Shown here: piece after piece, positions 6,632 through 13,105 of the stretch
How positions within the stretch are numbered: position 1 is the stretch's first letter
How the letters are laid out: every line of letters begins with the position of its first letter
Assembly: GCA_027717595.1 (NCBI GenBank)
Contig: JALLOF010000030.1
Location: 1 to 20,278, forward strand
DNA: 20,278 nucleotides
Reading direction: 5' to 3'
DNA from: Nitrospinae bacterium AH_259_B05_G02_I21
GTDB lineage: Bacteria > JADFOP01
Translations under genes and position numbers: made by a program
Notes under the pieces: generated by a model
What the model saw: the letters and a program-made list of their open reading frames with translations, nothing else
Database searches by the model: none
Told to the model about the DNA's origin: nothing

Positions 6632-8164
6632 ATGATTCGTAAAAACATCATTAGTAAAACCATATTAGGGGGCATCGTGGGGCTGGTTGTGGTCTTGGTG
6701 TCCGCGGTTGGGATTAGAACGGCCCTGTTCACGTCCAAGCAGATGCAGGTAGACCCGAAACAGAAGGTTGCGATTGACGAGGAACGGATCGCCGCGCACC
6801 TGGCACGTGCGATCCGGTTCCGGACCATTTCATATAGGAATCCGGCAAAGTTCGACCCCAATGAGTTCTTAGGGTTGCGCAGCCATCTCGAGCAAGCCTT
6901 TCCCAAGGTCCACTCCACTCTCAAGCGGGAGGTCGTCGGAGACTTTAGTCTTCTCTACACCTGGGAGGGCATCGACCCAAATCTGAAGCCGTTACTGCTC
7001 ATGGGGCATATGGATGTCGTCCCTATCGAATCGGGGACGGGGGATAAATGGACATACTCTCCTTTTGCGGGCCGCATTGCCGACGGCTTCATCTGGGGCC
7101 GCGGGACGATGGATGACAAGGTATCCGTGCTGGGCATCCTCGAAACCGTAGAACTGCTTTTAGCAGAAGGCTTCCAGCCCCGCCGCACGGTCTATCTCGC
7201 TTTTGGGCACGACGAAGAGGTCGGCGGGTTCAGGGGGGCTGCCAAGATTGCCGCTCTGTTGCACGACAGGGAGGTCGAGCTGGAGTTCACCCTCGATGAA
7301 GGTTTTGCAATCACCGAGAGGATACTACCGATGATTGCCGCTCCTGTTGCGATGGTCGGGATCGCAGAGAAAGGCTACCTGACGCTGCAATTGACTGTTG
7401 AGACCGAGAAGACCATCGGCGGCTGCGGCCATTCGTCCATGCCTCAGCCTCACACCACCATCGGCACACTCAGCATCGCCATCCAGAAGCTCGAGGCCAA
7501 CCCGCTGCCAGCCAGAATAACCGAACCGGTGCGACAGCTGTTTGAATACGTGGGTCCGGAGATGGACCTTGTCGGGCGTATCGTCTTCGCAAACCTCTGG
7601 CTTTTGGAACCGGTGGTCAAAAGCATCCTCGCCCGGAAGCCGTCTACCAACGCTCTCATTCGCACCACCACGGCTGTGACGATGATCAAGGGGGGCAACA
7701 AGGAAAATGCCCTACCCTGCAAGGCTGAAGCTGTCGTGAATTTTCGGGCTCTTCCTGGCGAGAGTAACGACAGCGTGATTGATCATGTGCGGATGACGAT
7801 TAACAACCCCCAGATAAGGATCAGGCCCTTGAATCCTGCCGCTGAGCCGTCACCCATATCGAACACATCGTCACCGAGCTTTAGGTATCTCCACAGGACG
7901 ATCCGCCAGATCTTCCCCGATGTCGTGGTTGCTCCGAGCCTGACAATTGGCGGAACAGACTCAAAGCATTACGCTTCGTTAAGTAACGAGGTCTATCGGT
8001 TCCTGCCATTATGGCTGAAGCAGAAGGAGGAGGACACCTCCCGATTCCACGGCACCAACGAGCGTATCGCCATCGAACACTACGCCGATATCGTCCGGTT
8101 CTACGTACAGCTCATTCGGAACTCAAATGAACTTCATAGCCAGGAGAAGCGCAATGAAAACTAA
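6632..8164 (+). CDS. Membrane-anchored M20 peptidase (carboxypeptidase S / PM20D1-like)
   Basis: The 510-residue zinc-dependent hydrolase has an uncleaved N-terminal anchor (about 9-33) placing the enzyme outside the inner membrane. M20 metal and catalytic motifs are intact: LLMGHMDVVP (His126, Asp128), GRGTMDDK (Asp161), HDEEVGG (Glu195/196), the TLDEG aspartate and a C-terminal FHGTNERI histidine. The lid/dimerisation domain sits between them (about 250-380). PM20D1/CPS1-type enzymes cleave C-terminal amino acids or N-acyl amino acids. The long spacing and the SGTGDKWTYSPFAG segment fit that subgroup. It follows the 269-residue protein by 17 bases, and its last codons overlap the start of the lipoprotein hydrolase, so they are translationally coupled. 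The natural substrate is unknown. Confidence 0.88.
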   Translation: MIRKNIISKTILGGIVGLVVVLVSAVGIRTALFTSKQMQVDPKQKVAIDEERIAAHLARAIRFRTISYRNPAKFDPNEFLGLRSHLEQAFPKVHSTLKREVVGDFSLLYTWEGIDPNLKPLLLMGHMDVVPIESGTGDKWTYSPFAGRIADGFIWGRGTMDDKVSVLGILETVELLLAEGFQPRRTVYLAFGHDEEVGGFRGAAKIAALLHDREVELEFTLDEGFAITERILPMIAAPVAMVGIAEKGYLTLQLTVETEKTIGGCGHSSMPQPHTTIGTLSIAIQKLEANPLPARITEPVRQLFEYVGPEMDLVGRIVFANLWLLEPVVKSILARKPSTNALIRTTTAVTMIKGGNKENALPCKAEAVVNFRALPGESNDSVIDHVRMTINNPQIRIRPLNPAAEPSPISNTSSPSFRYLHRTIRQIFPDVVVAPSLTIGGTDSKHYASLSNEVYRFLPLWLKQKEEDTSRFHGTNERIAIEHYADIVRFYVQLIRNSNELHSQEKRNEN

Positions 8165-9080
8165 ATCTATTGCTTTCGCGCTGTTCTTCTTTGTTCTGGC
8201 GGGATGCCAGCAACCCGCTCGGAAAGCTCCCCAATCATCAGGAACGGAGGCCCCTCAGCAGTACGGATATGTTGCAGCGAACGGTCAGAAGCTCTACTTC
8301 GAGATTCACGGCAAAGGCGAGCCACTGGTCTTGATTCAGGGGCTGGGGTCGGACGCCACAAATTGGGAGCCTCAAATCCTGGCGCTCCAGGAGCACTTTA
8401 CAGTCATCACCTTCGACAACCGGGATGTCGGAAGGAGTTCACAAGCGAGAGGTCCTTACAGCATTGCGGATATGGCAGAGGATACCGCCGGTCTTATGGA
8501 TGCCCTCGGGATCGAGCAGGCCCATGTCCTTGGGGCCTCGATGGGTGGCATGATCGCTCAAGAGTTAGTGTTTCACCACCCTGCCAAGGTGCGCACACTG
8601 ATTCTGGCAGCCACAGTGGCCCAAGTTGCTCGCTTCCATGTCTCTATTCTGGATCCGTGGAAGTGGATGAAGCAACATGATTTTAACAATGAAGTATTTC
8701 ACATCGAAAAAATTGTGTGGGGCATGACGCACGAATTTCTCAAGAACGCTGAGGCTGTGGACCAGTTGATTGAGCGGTTGCGGAATCCTCAGTTCCCTGT
8801 ATCGCCTGAGGCATTCGGGCGGCAGGCGGATGCTGTCAGGGCGTTCGATGCCCTGGACAGGCTTGGCGCTGTGAGCGTGCCCACGCTGGTCATGGTAGGA
8901 GATCAAGACATTCTGGCGCCTCCCTGGCTGGCCCGTGAACTCGTAGCAGCCATCCCAGGTGCGAAGCTGAAGATTCTTGAAGGGGGTGGTCATGGCTTCT
9001 TCTTGGAGATACCTGATAAGGTGAATCAGGCCATTATCGAGTTTCTCAAAACGACCCAGCGGATTCGGTCAAGCCAATAA
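8154..9080 (+). CDS. Lipoprotein alpha/beta-fold hydrolase
   Basis: The 308-residue protein begins with a lipoprotein signal (FFFVLAGC, modified Cys18), so it is probably anchored in the outer or inner membrane facing the periplasm. The alpha/beta hydrolase core shows the oxyanion strand LVLIQGLGSD, FDNRDVGRSS, the nucleophile elbow GASMGG (Ser129), the acid in GDQDILAPP and the catalytic His in GGGHGFF. The length and layout fit 3-oxoadipate enol-lactonase/esterase-like families; the substrate is unknown. ATG 8154 was chosen because AGGAG lies 7 bases upstream and it gives a perfect lipobox. It overlaps the end of the M20 gene by 11 bases. Two exported hydrolases under one TetR regulator suggest breakdown or detoxification of an acylated compound. 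Confidence 0.85.
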   Translation: MKTKSIAFALFFFVLAGCQQPARKAPQSSGTEAPQQYGYVAANGQKLYFEIHGKGEPLVLIQGLGSDATNWEPQILALQEHFTVITFDNRDVGRSSQARGPYSIADMAEDTAGLMDALGIEQAHVLGASMGGMIAQELVFHHPAKVRTLILAATVAQVARFHVSILDPWKWMKQHDFNNEVFHIEKIVWGMTHEFLKNAEAVDQLIERLRNPQFPVSPEAFGRQADAVRAFDALDRLGAVSVPTLVMVGDQDILAPPWLARELVAAIPGAKLKILEGGGHGFFLEIPDKVNQAIIEFLKTTQRIRSSQ

Positions 9081-9260
9081 TCGAAGACGGTGTCAAATAC
9101 TCTTTGAGGTGACCCACCACTCATGAAAAGGGCATATTTCACGATGTAATCTTAACTTACGCTCCTACCAGCCGAGTATCATATTTCGGTGAAACATACA
9201 CTCCGAGACGGCCCCTACGCAGGATACGTCTTCGAAGGGGGGGTCGTCCGCATCCCGGCT

Positions 9261-9390
9261 TTAGTAGTCCGAGACCTTGAGGCTCACGGAAACGCCGTCG
9301 CGAATCGGTACGATGGTGGTCGTGAGGGAGGGGTCGGAGGCCACGAGGCGGTTGTAGGCCTGCACCCCGGCCGTCCACGAATCGCCGTCA
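9261..9390 (-). pseudogene. C-terminal remnant of an O-methyltransferase
   Basis: On the minus strand the frame ending at TAA (9261-9263) reads DSWTAGVQAYNRLVAS, then a DPSLTTTIVPIRDGVSVSLK-type ending. This matches the usual C-terminus of SAM-dependent O-methyltransferases of the caffeoyl-CoA type (N..L..DPR..T..LP.RDG). About 40 residues are recognisable; upstream the frame becomes low-complexity G-rich and hits a stop, so the SAM-binding domain is gone. The rest of the 9081-9415 gap shows no gene. Confidence 0.5.
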
Positions 9391-9415
9391 TGGCCGCGAT
9401 CCGCTCCCCGCCCCC

Positions 9416-9823
9416 CTACGCCCCCTCAATCTGGGGGCAGACGGCGGCGGAGGCGGCTTCTGCTTCCTTCCATCGCTCTAGAAGGGTCGTCAGGGAGGCC
9501 TTGAGCTGCTCAAGTTCCGCGATCCGCTCCTCGATGGACCCCACCTTTTGGTTAATCTTGACCTCGACATGATCGCATGGCATGCTCCCCACATCCCGCA
9601 GAGCCAGAATCTCTCGAATCTCGGCGAGGGTGAAACCGAGCGCCTGGGCCTTCCTTATGAAAGCTAGACGGGATACCCCCTCTTCATCAAATAATCGATA
9701 GCCACTGGTGGTTCTGCCTGTCGGAGCTATCAACCCTATCTCCTCGTAGAATCGGATGGTTTTCGGGTTGAGGTCCGCTCGTCTGGCCGCCTCGCCGATC
9801 AATAATTTTTGCCCATCGGTCAT
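9416..9823 (-). CDS. MerR-family heavy-metal-responsive regulator
   Basis: The 135-residue activator has the MerR winged-helix N-terminus: LIGEAARRADLNPKTIRFYE, EEIGLIAPTGR, GYRLFDEEGV and FIRKAQALGFTLAEIREIL. A dimerisation helix (about 86-120) and a short metal-binding C-terminus follow. It has only two cysteines, Cys83 (PCDHV) and Cys129 (CPQIEGA), a pattern of the generic heavy-metal MerR subgroup rather than the three-Cys layout of classical MerR. It is divergent from the mer-like genes, and the dyad in the 20-bp promoter spacer (9845-9864) is its expected target. A good AAAGGAG lies before its ATG. Metals probable: Hg(II) by context, although Cu, Cd, Zn or Pb types look similar. Confidence 0.9.
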   Translation of the reverse strand: MTDGQKLLIGEAARRADLNPKTIRFYEEIGLIAPTGRTTSGYRLFDEEGVSRLAFIRKAQALGFTLAEIREILALRDVGSMPCDHVEVKINQKVGSIEERIAELEQLKASLTTLLERWKEAEAASAAVCPQIEGA

Positions 9824-9840
9824 TTTTTCTCCTTTTCCCC

Positions 9841-9872
9841 TTGACCTTCCAGTTTACTGGAAGGTGTATATT
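9841..9872 (+). promoter_or_regulatory. MerR-type promoter with perfect dyad in a 20-bp spacer
   Basis: TTGACC (9841-9846) and TATATT (9867-9872) are separated by 20 bases, the over-long spacing that MerR proteins correct by DNA distortion. The spacer holds CCTTCCAGTTTACTGGAAGG (9845-9864), a perfect inverted repeat with 9-base arms about a TT centre. It is oriented to drive the thioredoxin-like gene and the first half of the mer-like cluster. The divergent regulator gene starts 18 bases away. Confidence 0.88.
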
Positions 9873-9939
9873 CAGAATATAACAAAGCTCTGCCCCTGTT
9901 TCAAGGGGTGAGCGAGACGAACAGAAGGAGGAGATACCT

Positions 9940-10209
9940 ATGACAGCGGCGAAACGAAAGGTTGAGGTTTTCACGGCGGGCTGCCCGCTTTGCGACGAGG
10001 CGGTCGCGCTGGTCAAGCAGATCGCCTGCCCGTCCTGCGAGGTGGTGGTCCACGACCTTCGGGCCGGGGGCGAGGCCGAAGGGCGGGCCCGGAGCTACGG
10101 CGTCAACGCCGTTCCGGCGGTAGTCGTGGACGGGCGGGTGGCCGATTGCTGCTCGCGGGGGGCCGTTGATGAGCAGACCCTGCGGGCTGCGGGCGTTGGC
10201 GTCGCGTGA
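9940..10209 (+). CDS. Cys-rich thioredoxin/glutaredoxin-like small protein
   Basis: The 89-residue cytoplasmic protein has a thioredoxin-like fold. A first strand VEVFTAG leads to a CPLC motif (Cys15, Cys18). A second CPSC pair (Cys30, Cys33), a cis-proline strand NAVPAVVVDGRV and an unusual CC pair (Cys70-71) follow. Six cysteines in 89 residues suggest metal binding as well as redox work. Similar small proteins accompany mer operons. It is the first gene after the MerR-type promoter and has a strong ribosome site, AAGGAGGAG. It is the all-cysteine counterpart of the Sec-containing redox proteins further along. Confidence 0.8.
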   Translation: MTAAKRKVEVFTAGCPLCDEAVALVKQIACPSCEVVVHDLRAGGEAEGRARSYGVNAVPAVVVDGRVADCCSRGAVDEQTLRAAGVGVA

Positions 10210-10254
10210 GGGCGCGGGCCTGTTGAGTGTCGAATCGCGTTGGAGGGTGGAACA

Positions 10255-11163
10255 ATGGATAGGAGGGCTAGTGTGTTAAGAAAGCAACGGCAGTGGGGGA
10301 TGAGCTTCCTGGTGCTCATCCTGCTCTTCCTTGGGCCGCCGGCGTGGGCGGCCCCCATCCGGGGGCTTTCGCCCCGGACGACCTTCGTAGAGGGATCGGC
10401 CCTCAGAACCTTCGGGGAGCTTGTCCACAAGGAAGACGGTTCGCAAGAGCTTGATATATACAGGATTCCGTTTATCGCCCAGTACCAGATCATGCCCGAT
10501 GCCACCATCGCGGTGGCGATCCCCTACGTGGAGAAGCGAAGGAGAGTGACGAGCGGCGGGACGACGTCCGTCCGCTCCACCAGCGGGCTGGGCGACGTCC
10601 GCGTGACGGGAAAGTACCGGTTTTGGCACAAGGATGTGCCCTTCGGGGTGACCCAGGCGGCTCTCTTCGGAGGGCTGGAGCTCCCGACGGGCTTGGATAG
10701 CGAGCGGGACAACGTCGGGGCGCTGTTGCCCATCTCGCTGCAGCTCGGCTCGGGCTCCGTCGATCCCTTCATCGGCGCGGCCGTTGGCAAGACCGGGCGC
10801 ACCCACAGCCTGGAGGGTGGGGCGCAGTATCAGATAAACACCAAGGGGGAGGAGTTCGAGCTCGGCGACGAGGTCCGTTACGACCTCACGTACCAGTACC
10901 AGATTTTTCCGCCCCAGATTGAAAACTCCCAGCTCAACCTCACCGTAGAGCTCAACGGAAAGCATGGCGAGAAACACGAGCTCGCTGGCCGAAAGGTTGA
11001 AAACTCCGGGGGCGATACCCTCTTCGTCGCTCCGGGGCTCCAGTTTCTTATCAATACGGTCGTTGTGGAGGGCTCCGTCCAGCTTCCCGTCGTGCAAGAA
11101 CTCAACGGCACGCAGCCGGAGACGGACTACAATGTCCTCGTTGGGATCCGCTACTTGTTTTAA
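10255..11163 (+). CDS. Outer-membrane beta-barrel protein (phenol MetA-pathway-like family)
   Basis: The 302-residue protein has a signal peptide (FLVLILLFLGPPAWA, cleaved before APIRG). A series of amphipathic strands follows, with the family-like turn GLGDVRVTGKYRFW and a C-terminal aromatic residue (NVLVGIRYLF), typical for Omp assembly. The family is usually annotated as transporter or putative MetA-pathway of phenol degradation, and its function is generally unproven. ATG 10255 has GGAGGGTGG just upstream; a TTG at 10240 is less likely. It lies 45 bases after the thioredoxin-like gene and 27 before the Sec MerP-like gene, so it may form an outer-membrane pore for the metal or its ligand. 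That role is inferred from position. Confidence 0.72.
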   Translation: MDRRASVLRKQRQWGMSFLVLILLFLGPPAWAAPIRGLSPRTTFVEGSALRTFGELVHKEDGSQELDIYRIPFIAQYQIMPDATIAVAIPYVEKRRRVTSGGTTSVRSTSGLGDVRVTGKYRFWHKDVPFGVTQAALFGGLELPTGLDSERDNVGALLPISLQLGSGSVDPFIGAAVGKTGRTHSLEGGAQYQINTKGEEFELGDEVRYDLTYQYQIFPPQIENSQLNLTVELNGKHGEKHELAGRKVENSGGDTLFVAPGLQFLINTVVVEGSVQLPVVQELNGTQPETDYNVLVGIRYLF

Positions 11164-11190
11164 TTTGTCGTTGTGAAGGAGGTAACAACA

Positions 11191-11700
11191 ATGGCGAAGT
11201 ACCTGTTGACTTGGCTTGTCCTCGCAGGCCTGCTGGTATCGGGGATTGTGTTACCGACGGTGGCACATGCCCAAGTCATCCAGGTGACGATGGGCATCGA
11301 CGGCATGGTCTGACCCGTCTGAGCGTACGGGGCCCGCAAGGCCCTGGCCCGCCTGGAAGGCGTGGACAAAGTTGAAGTGAGCTTGGAAGATGCCATGGGG
11401 ACTATGACCCTGAAGGAGGGGGCGGCCCTGAAGCCTGAGCTTATGCGGGTGGCCATCAAGGATACAGGATTTACCCTCACGTGGATGAAAGTCAGAGCAC
11501 GGGGGATGGTAACAAAGCATGAAGGCAGCTCTGCATTCAAGGTGGACGGGAGCGGGCAGACCTTCACCCTCCTCGACAACGACGTGCTCAAGAACATCCA
11601 AGCCGCGCCAGGGCTTGCGGAGAAAGCGATTCTCGTTACGGGCGCGGTGGAGGAGGACGACCCGGTCGCGCTTCGCCTGGAGTCCTTCGAGCTCAAGTGA
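11191..11700 (+). CDS. MerP-like periplasmic HMA selenoprotein with UxxU motif (Sec41, Sec44)
   Basis: The frame runs 169 residues from ATG 11191 (GGAGGTAAC ribosome site) if two UGA codons at 11311 and 11320 are read as Sec. A signal peptide (YLLTWLVLAGLLVSG, cleaved after AHA) is followed by an HMA domain. The metal loop GMTCxxC of MerP becomes GMVUPVU, and the rest fits well: ARKALARLEGVDKVEVSLE and LMRVAIKDTGF. A C-terminal extension (about 100-169) looks beta-rich (GMVTKHEG, FKVDGSGQTFTLLD) and is unlike ordinary MerP. There is no cysteine anywhere. The likely role is binding Hg(II), or another soft metal, in the periplasm for transfer to the MerT-like partner encoded 31 bases downstream. 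A naive gene call would start after the UGAs and lose the signal and metal site. Confidence 0.88.
11328..11346 (+). promoter_or_regulatory. Candidate bacterial SECIS hairpin for MerP-like 1
   Basis: CGGGGCC (11328-11334) and GGCCCTG (11340-11346) form a 7-bp stem with one G-U pair and a CGCAA loop. The loop begins 21 bases after the first UGA and 12 after the second. Bacterial SECIS elements are short hairpins just downstream of UGA with a G among the first loop bases, which this satisfies for the first UGA. Confidence 0.55.
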
Positions 11701-11731
11701 CGGGGAATTCTATCAAGTGGAGAGAGAAACC

Positions 11732-12046
11732 ATGCCTCGGAGTGCCAGGCCGCTGTGGGCCGGGGCCGTCTCGGTCGTGACCTCGCTGCTGCCGAATATC
11801 TGATGAATTCTCCCATTGGTCTTCGCCGCCGTTGGGGTCACGAGCGGAGGCCTGGGAGCCGTCAGTTTGGCGGCCTACAGGGTCTATCTTATTCCGGTGT
11901 ACGTTCTGTCAATGGGCACGGCCTTCTACTTGAGCTACACTAAAGGAATGGGTGGGCCCAAGAGGCGCCGGTACCTCTGGGGAGCCCTGGCGGTGAGCCT
12001 GTTCTTCTGGGCGGCCCCGTGGCTGAGGCTTTGGCTCAGCGTGTAA
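11732..12046 (+). CDS. MerT-like membrane selenoprotein with adjacent Sec-Sec (Sec24, Sec25)
   Basis: From ATG 11732 (GGAGAGAGAAACC upstream) the frame gives 104 residues if the tandem UGA UGA at 11801-11806 is read as Sec-Sec. The first membrane helix then reads SVVTSLLPNIUUILPLVF. The Cys-type MerT-like protein in the same cluster (13359-13724) has SLCCVLPLV with its CC also at residues 24-25. Two further hydrophobic segments (about 51-68 and 83-103) make three, as in MerT. It has no cysteine and lacks the loop cysteine pair of classical MerT. Its expected job is inner-membrane uptake of the metal delivered by MerP-like 1. Without recoding, only a fragment from TTG 11816 would be called, starting inside the first helix. 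Confidence 0.85.
11811..11837 (+). promoter_or_regulatory. Weak SECIS-like hairpin after the tandem UGA
   Basis: TCCCA (11811-11815) can pair with TGGGG (11833-11837), and an inner GGT/GCC helix (11818-11820, 11825-11827) closes a CTTC loop. The inner loop starts 17 bases after the first UGA. It is less stable than the other candidates in this cluster, so the true element may fold differently. Confidence 0.3.
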
Positions 12047-12113
12047 GGAAACGAATTGGTCCGTCCTCAAGTCGCTATCTTCCCGGGCATCCGAGAGCGA
12101 CTCGAAAGAATCC

Positions 12114-12157
12114 TTGACAATCTCATATAGGCACATTATACTCAGATATCTAGATAT
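12114..12157 (+). promoter_or_regulatory. Near-consensus promoter and palindromic ArsR operator candidate
   Basis: TTGACA (12114-12119) and TATACT (12137-12142) are exactly 17 bases apart. ATATCTAGATAT (12146-12157) is a perfect 12-base palindrome placed over the expected transcription start. An ArsR repressor bound there would block this strong promoter and release it on metal binding. AGGAGGT at 12164 serves the arsR start. Confidence 0.82.
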
Positions 12158-12176
12158 ATAGTTAGGAGGTCAGGCG

Positions 12177-12542
12177 ATGCCCAAAACCTCGACACTTTCA
12201 GAGACCGCTGCTTTTGATGCTCAAGACTCCCAGATGGAGGAAATCACCGCCAAGTTTTTTCGCGGCCTGGGAGACCCGCTGCGGTTGCGCATCCTGGAGG
12301 AGCTCCTTGATGGAGAGCTGTGTGTCAGCGATCTGGTGGCTCGCACGGGCCTGCCGCAGGGCCGCGTCTCTCACCATCTCGGGTGTCTGCGATGGTGCGG
12401 CTATGTGACCTCGCGAAAGGACGGCCGTTTCGTCTACTACGCGGTTGCGGACGCGCGGGTCAGGCAGCTTGTCGAGCTGGCCCACGACATTGTGGCAAGG
12501 AATGCTGAGCACATCCTGGCGTGTGCAAAAATTGTGAGGTAG
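12177..12542 (+). CDS. ArsR-family metal-sensing repressor (actinobacterial MerR/CmtR-like)
   Basis: This 121-residue winged-helix repressor shows FRGLGDPLRLRILEELLDGE, ELCVSDLVARTGL and the recognition helix QGRVSHHLGCLRWCGYV. The wing is RKDGRFVYYAV. Cysteines at 49, 70, 74 and 116 (HILACAK) are candidate metal ligands. The LGCLRWCGYV helix and the ending NAEHILAC resemble the ArsR-type mercury regulator of Streptomyces and related Cd/Pb sensors. It leads a tight operon (next gene 6 bases away) of mer-like and redox genes and has its own strong promoter with a palindrome over the start site. It probably represses this second half of the cluster. The effector is inferred to be Hg(II) or organic mercury. 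Confidence 0.9.
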   Translation: MPKTSTLSETAAFDAQDSQMEEITAKFFRGLGDPLRLRILEELLDGELCVSDLVARTGLPQGRVSHHLGCLRWCGYVTSRKDGRFVYYAVADARVRQLVELAHDIVARNAEHILACAKIVR

Positions 12543-12548
12543 TCCAGC

Positions 12549-12776
12549 ATGGAGCTTGAGAAGGCCAATCGTCGCTATCGCGTCGGGATTATTGGAGCCG
12601 TCGTGGCGGCTGTGTGCTGCTTCACCCCCCTCCTGGTGATCCTCGTAACGGTCGTGGGCTGGTCGGCGCTCGTCGGCTATCTCGATTACGTCCTCTTTCC
12701 GGCCCTGGGGCTCTTTCTCCTCCTTGCCGCCGTGGGATGGGTCCAGCGCAGGAGGTGCCAGCGTGAATGTGAATGA
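12549..12776 (+). CDS. MerF/MerT-like two-helix mercury transport protein (Cys form)
   Basis: The 75-residue inner-membrane protein has two hydrophobic helices (about 12-38 and 43-64). The first carries the vicinal pair in AVCCFTPLLV (Cys23-24), the hallmark of MerF/MerT Hg(II) uptake proteins. The C-terminal tail RRRCQRECE holds Cys70 and Cys74, matching the second cysteine pair on the cytoplasmic side. The length is right for MerF (about 80). It starts 6 bases after arsR and its end overlaps the zinc-ribbon gene. It keeps cysteine while MerT-like 1 uses Sec at the same position, so both chemistries coexist. The ribosome site is weak (GAGGTAG), suggesting coupling to arsR translation. Confidence 0.82.
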   Translation: MELEKANRRYRVGIIGAVVAAVCCFTPLLVILVTVVGWSALVGYLDYVLFPALGLFLLLAAVGWVQRRRCQRECE

Positions 12777-13074
12777 GGGAGAACGTCAGGCTCTCTGCCC
12801 CGGTTGCGGGGAGATGAAATCCCTGGGCTCCGAGGCTAAAGAAGGCGACCGTGTGTTGTGTGATGTGTGTGCGGGAAGCGCCTTTCGACTTGTCAGACAG
12901 GAGGACCAGTGGGCGCTGGAGCCCATTCCCACCGCTTCCTGCCCGGTGTGTGACGAGGTGATTGAACTGGACTCCGGCGTCCAGCATGGGGACATCGTCG
13001 AACATTGCGGCCAGGCCTTCCGCCTGAGCTTCGAGTATGGAGCCTGGGCTCTGGAGGGCGAAGCCGCCTCGTGA
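12763..13074 (+). CDS. Tandem zinc-ribbon (LysW-like) small protein
   Basis: The 103-residue cytoplasmic protein has two similar halves. The first has CPGC, GDRVLCDVC and AFRLVRQEDQWALE; the second has CPVC, GDIVEHC and AFRLSFEYGAWALE. Each resembles the CPxC...G(D/E)xVxCxxC zinc ribbon of LysW and related carriers. The second half has lost one cysteine of its second pair (VEHC instead of VLCDVC), so its metal site is changed. GTG 12763 was chosen because GGAGG lies 7 bases upstream; GTG 12769 is an alternative. It overlaps the end of the MerF-like gene. A role as metal chaperone or sensor is plausible from the context but unproven. Confidence 0.65.
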   Translation: MNVNEGERQALCPGCGEMKSLGSEAKEGDRVLCDVCAGSAFRLVRQEDQWALEPIPTASCPVCDEVIELDSGVQHGDIVEHCGQAFRLSFEYGAWALEGEAAS

Positions 13075-13105
13075 GGAGATAAAGGGTAACAGGGGAGAAT
13101 CCGTT

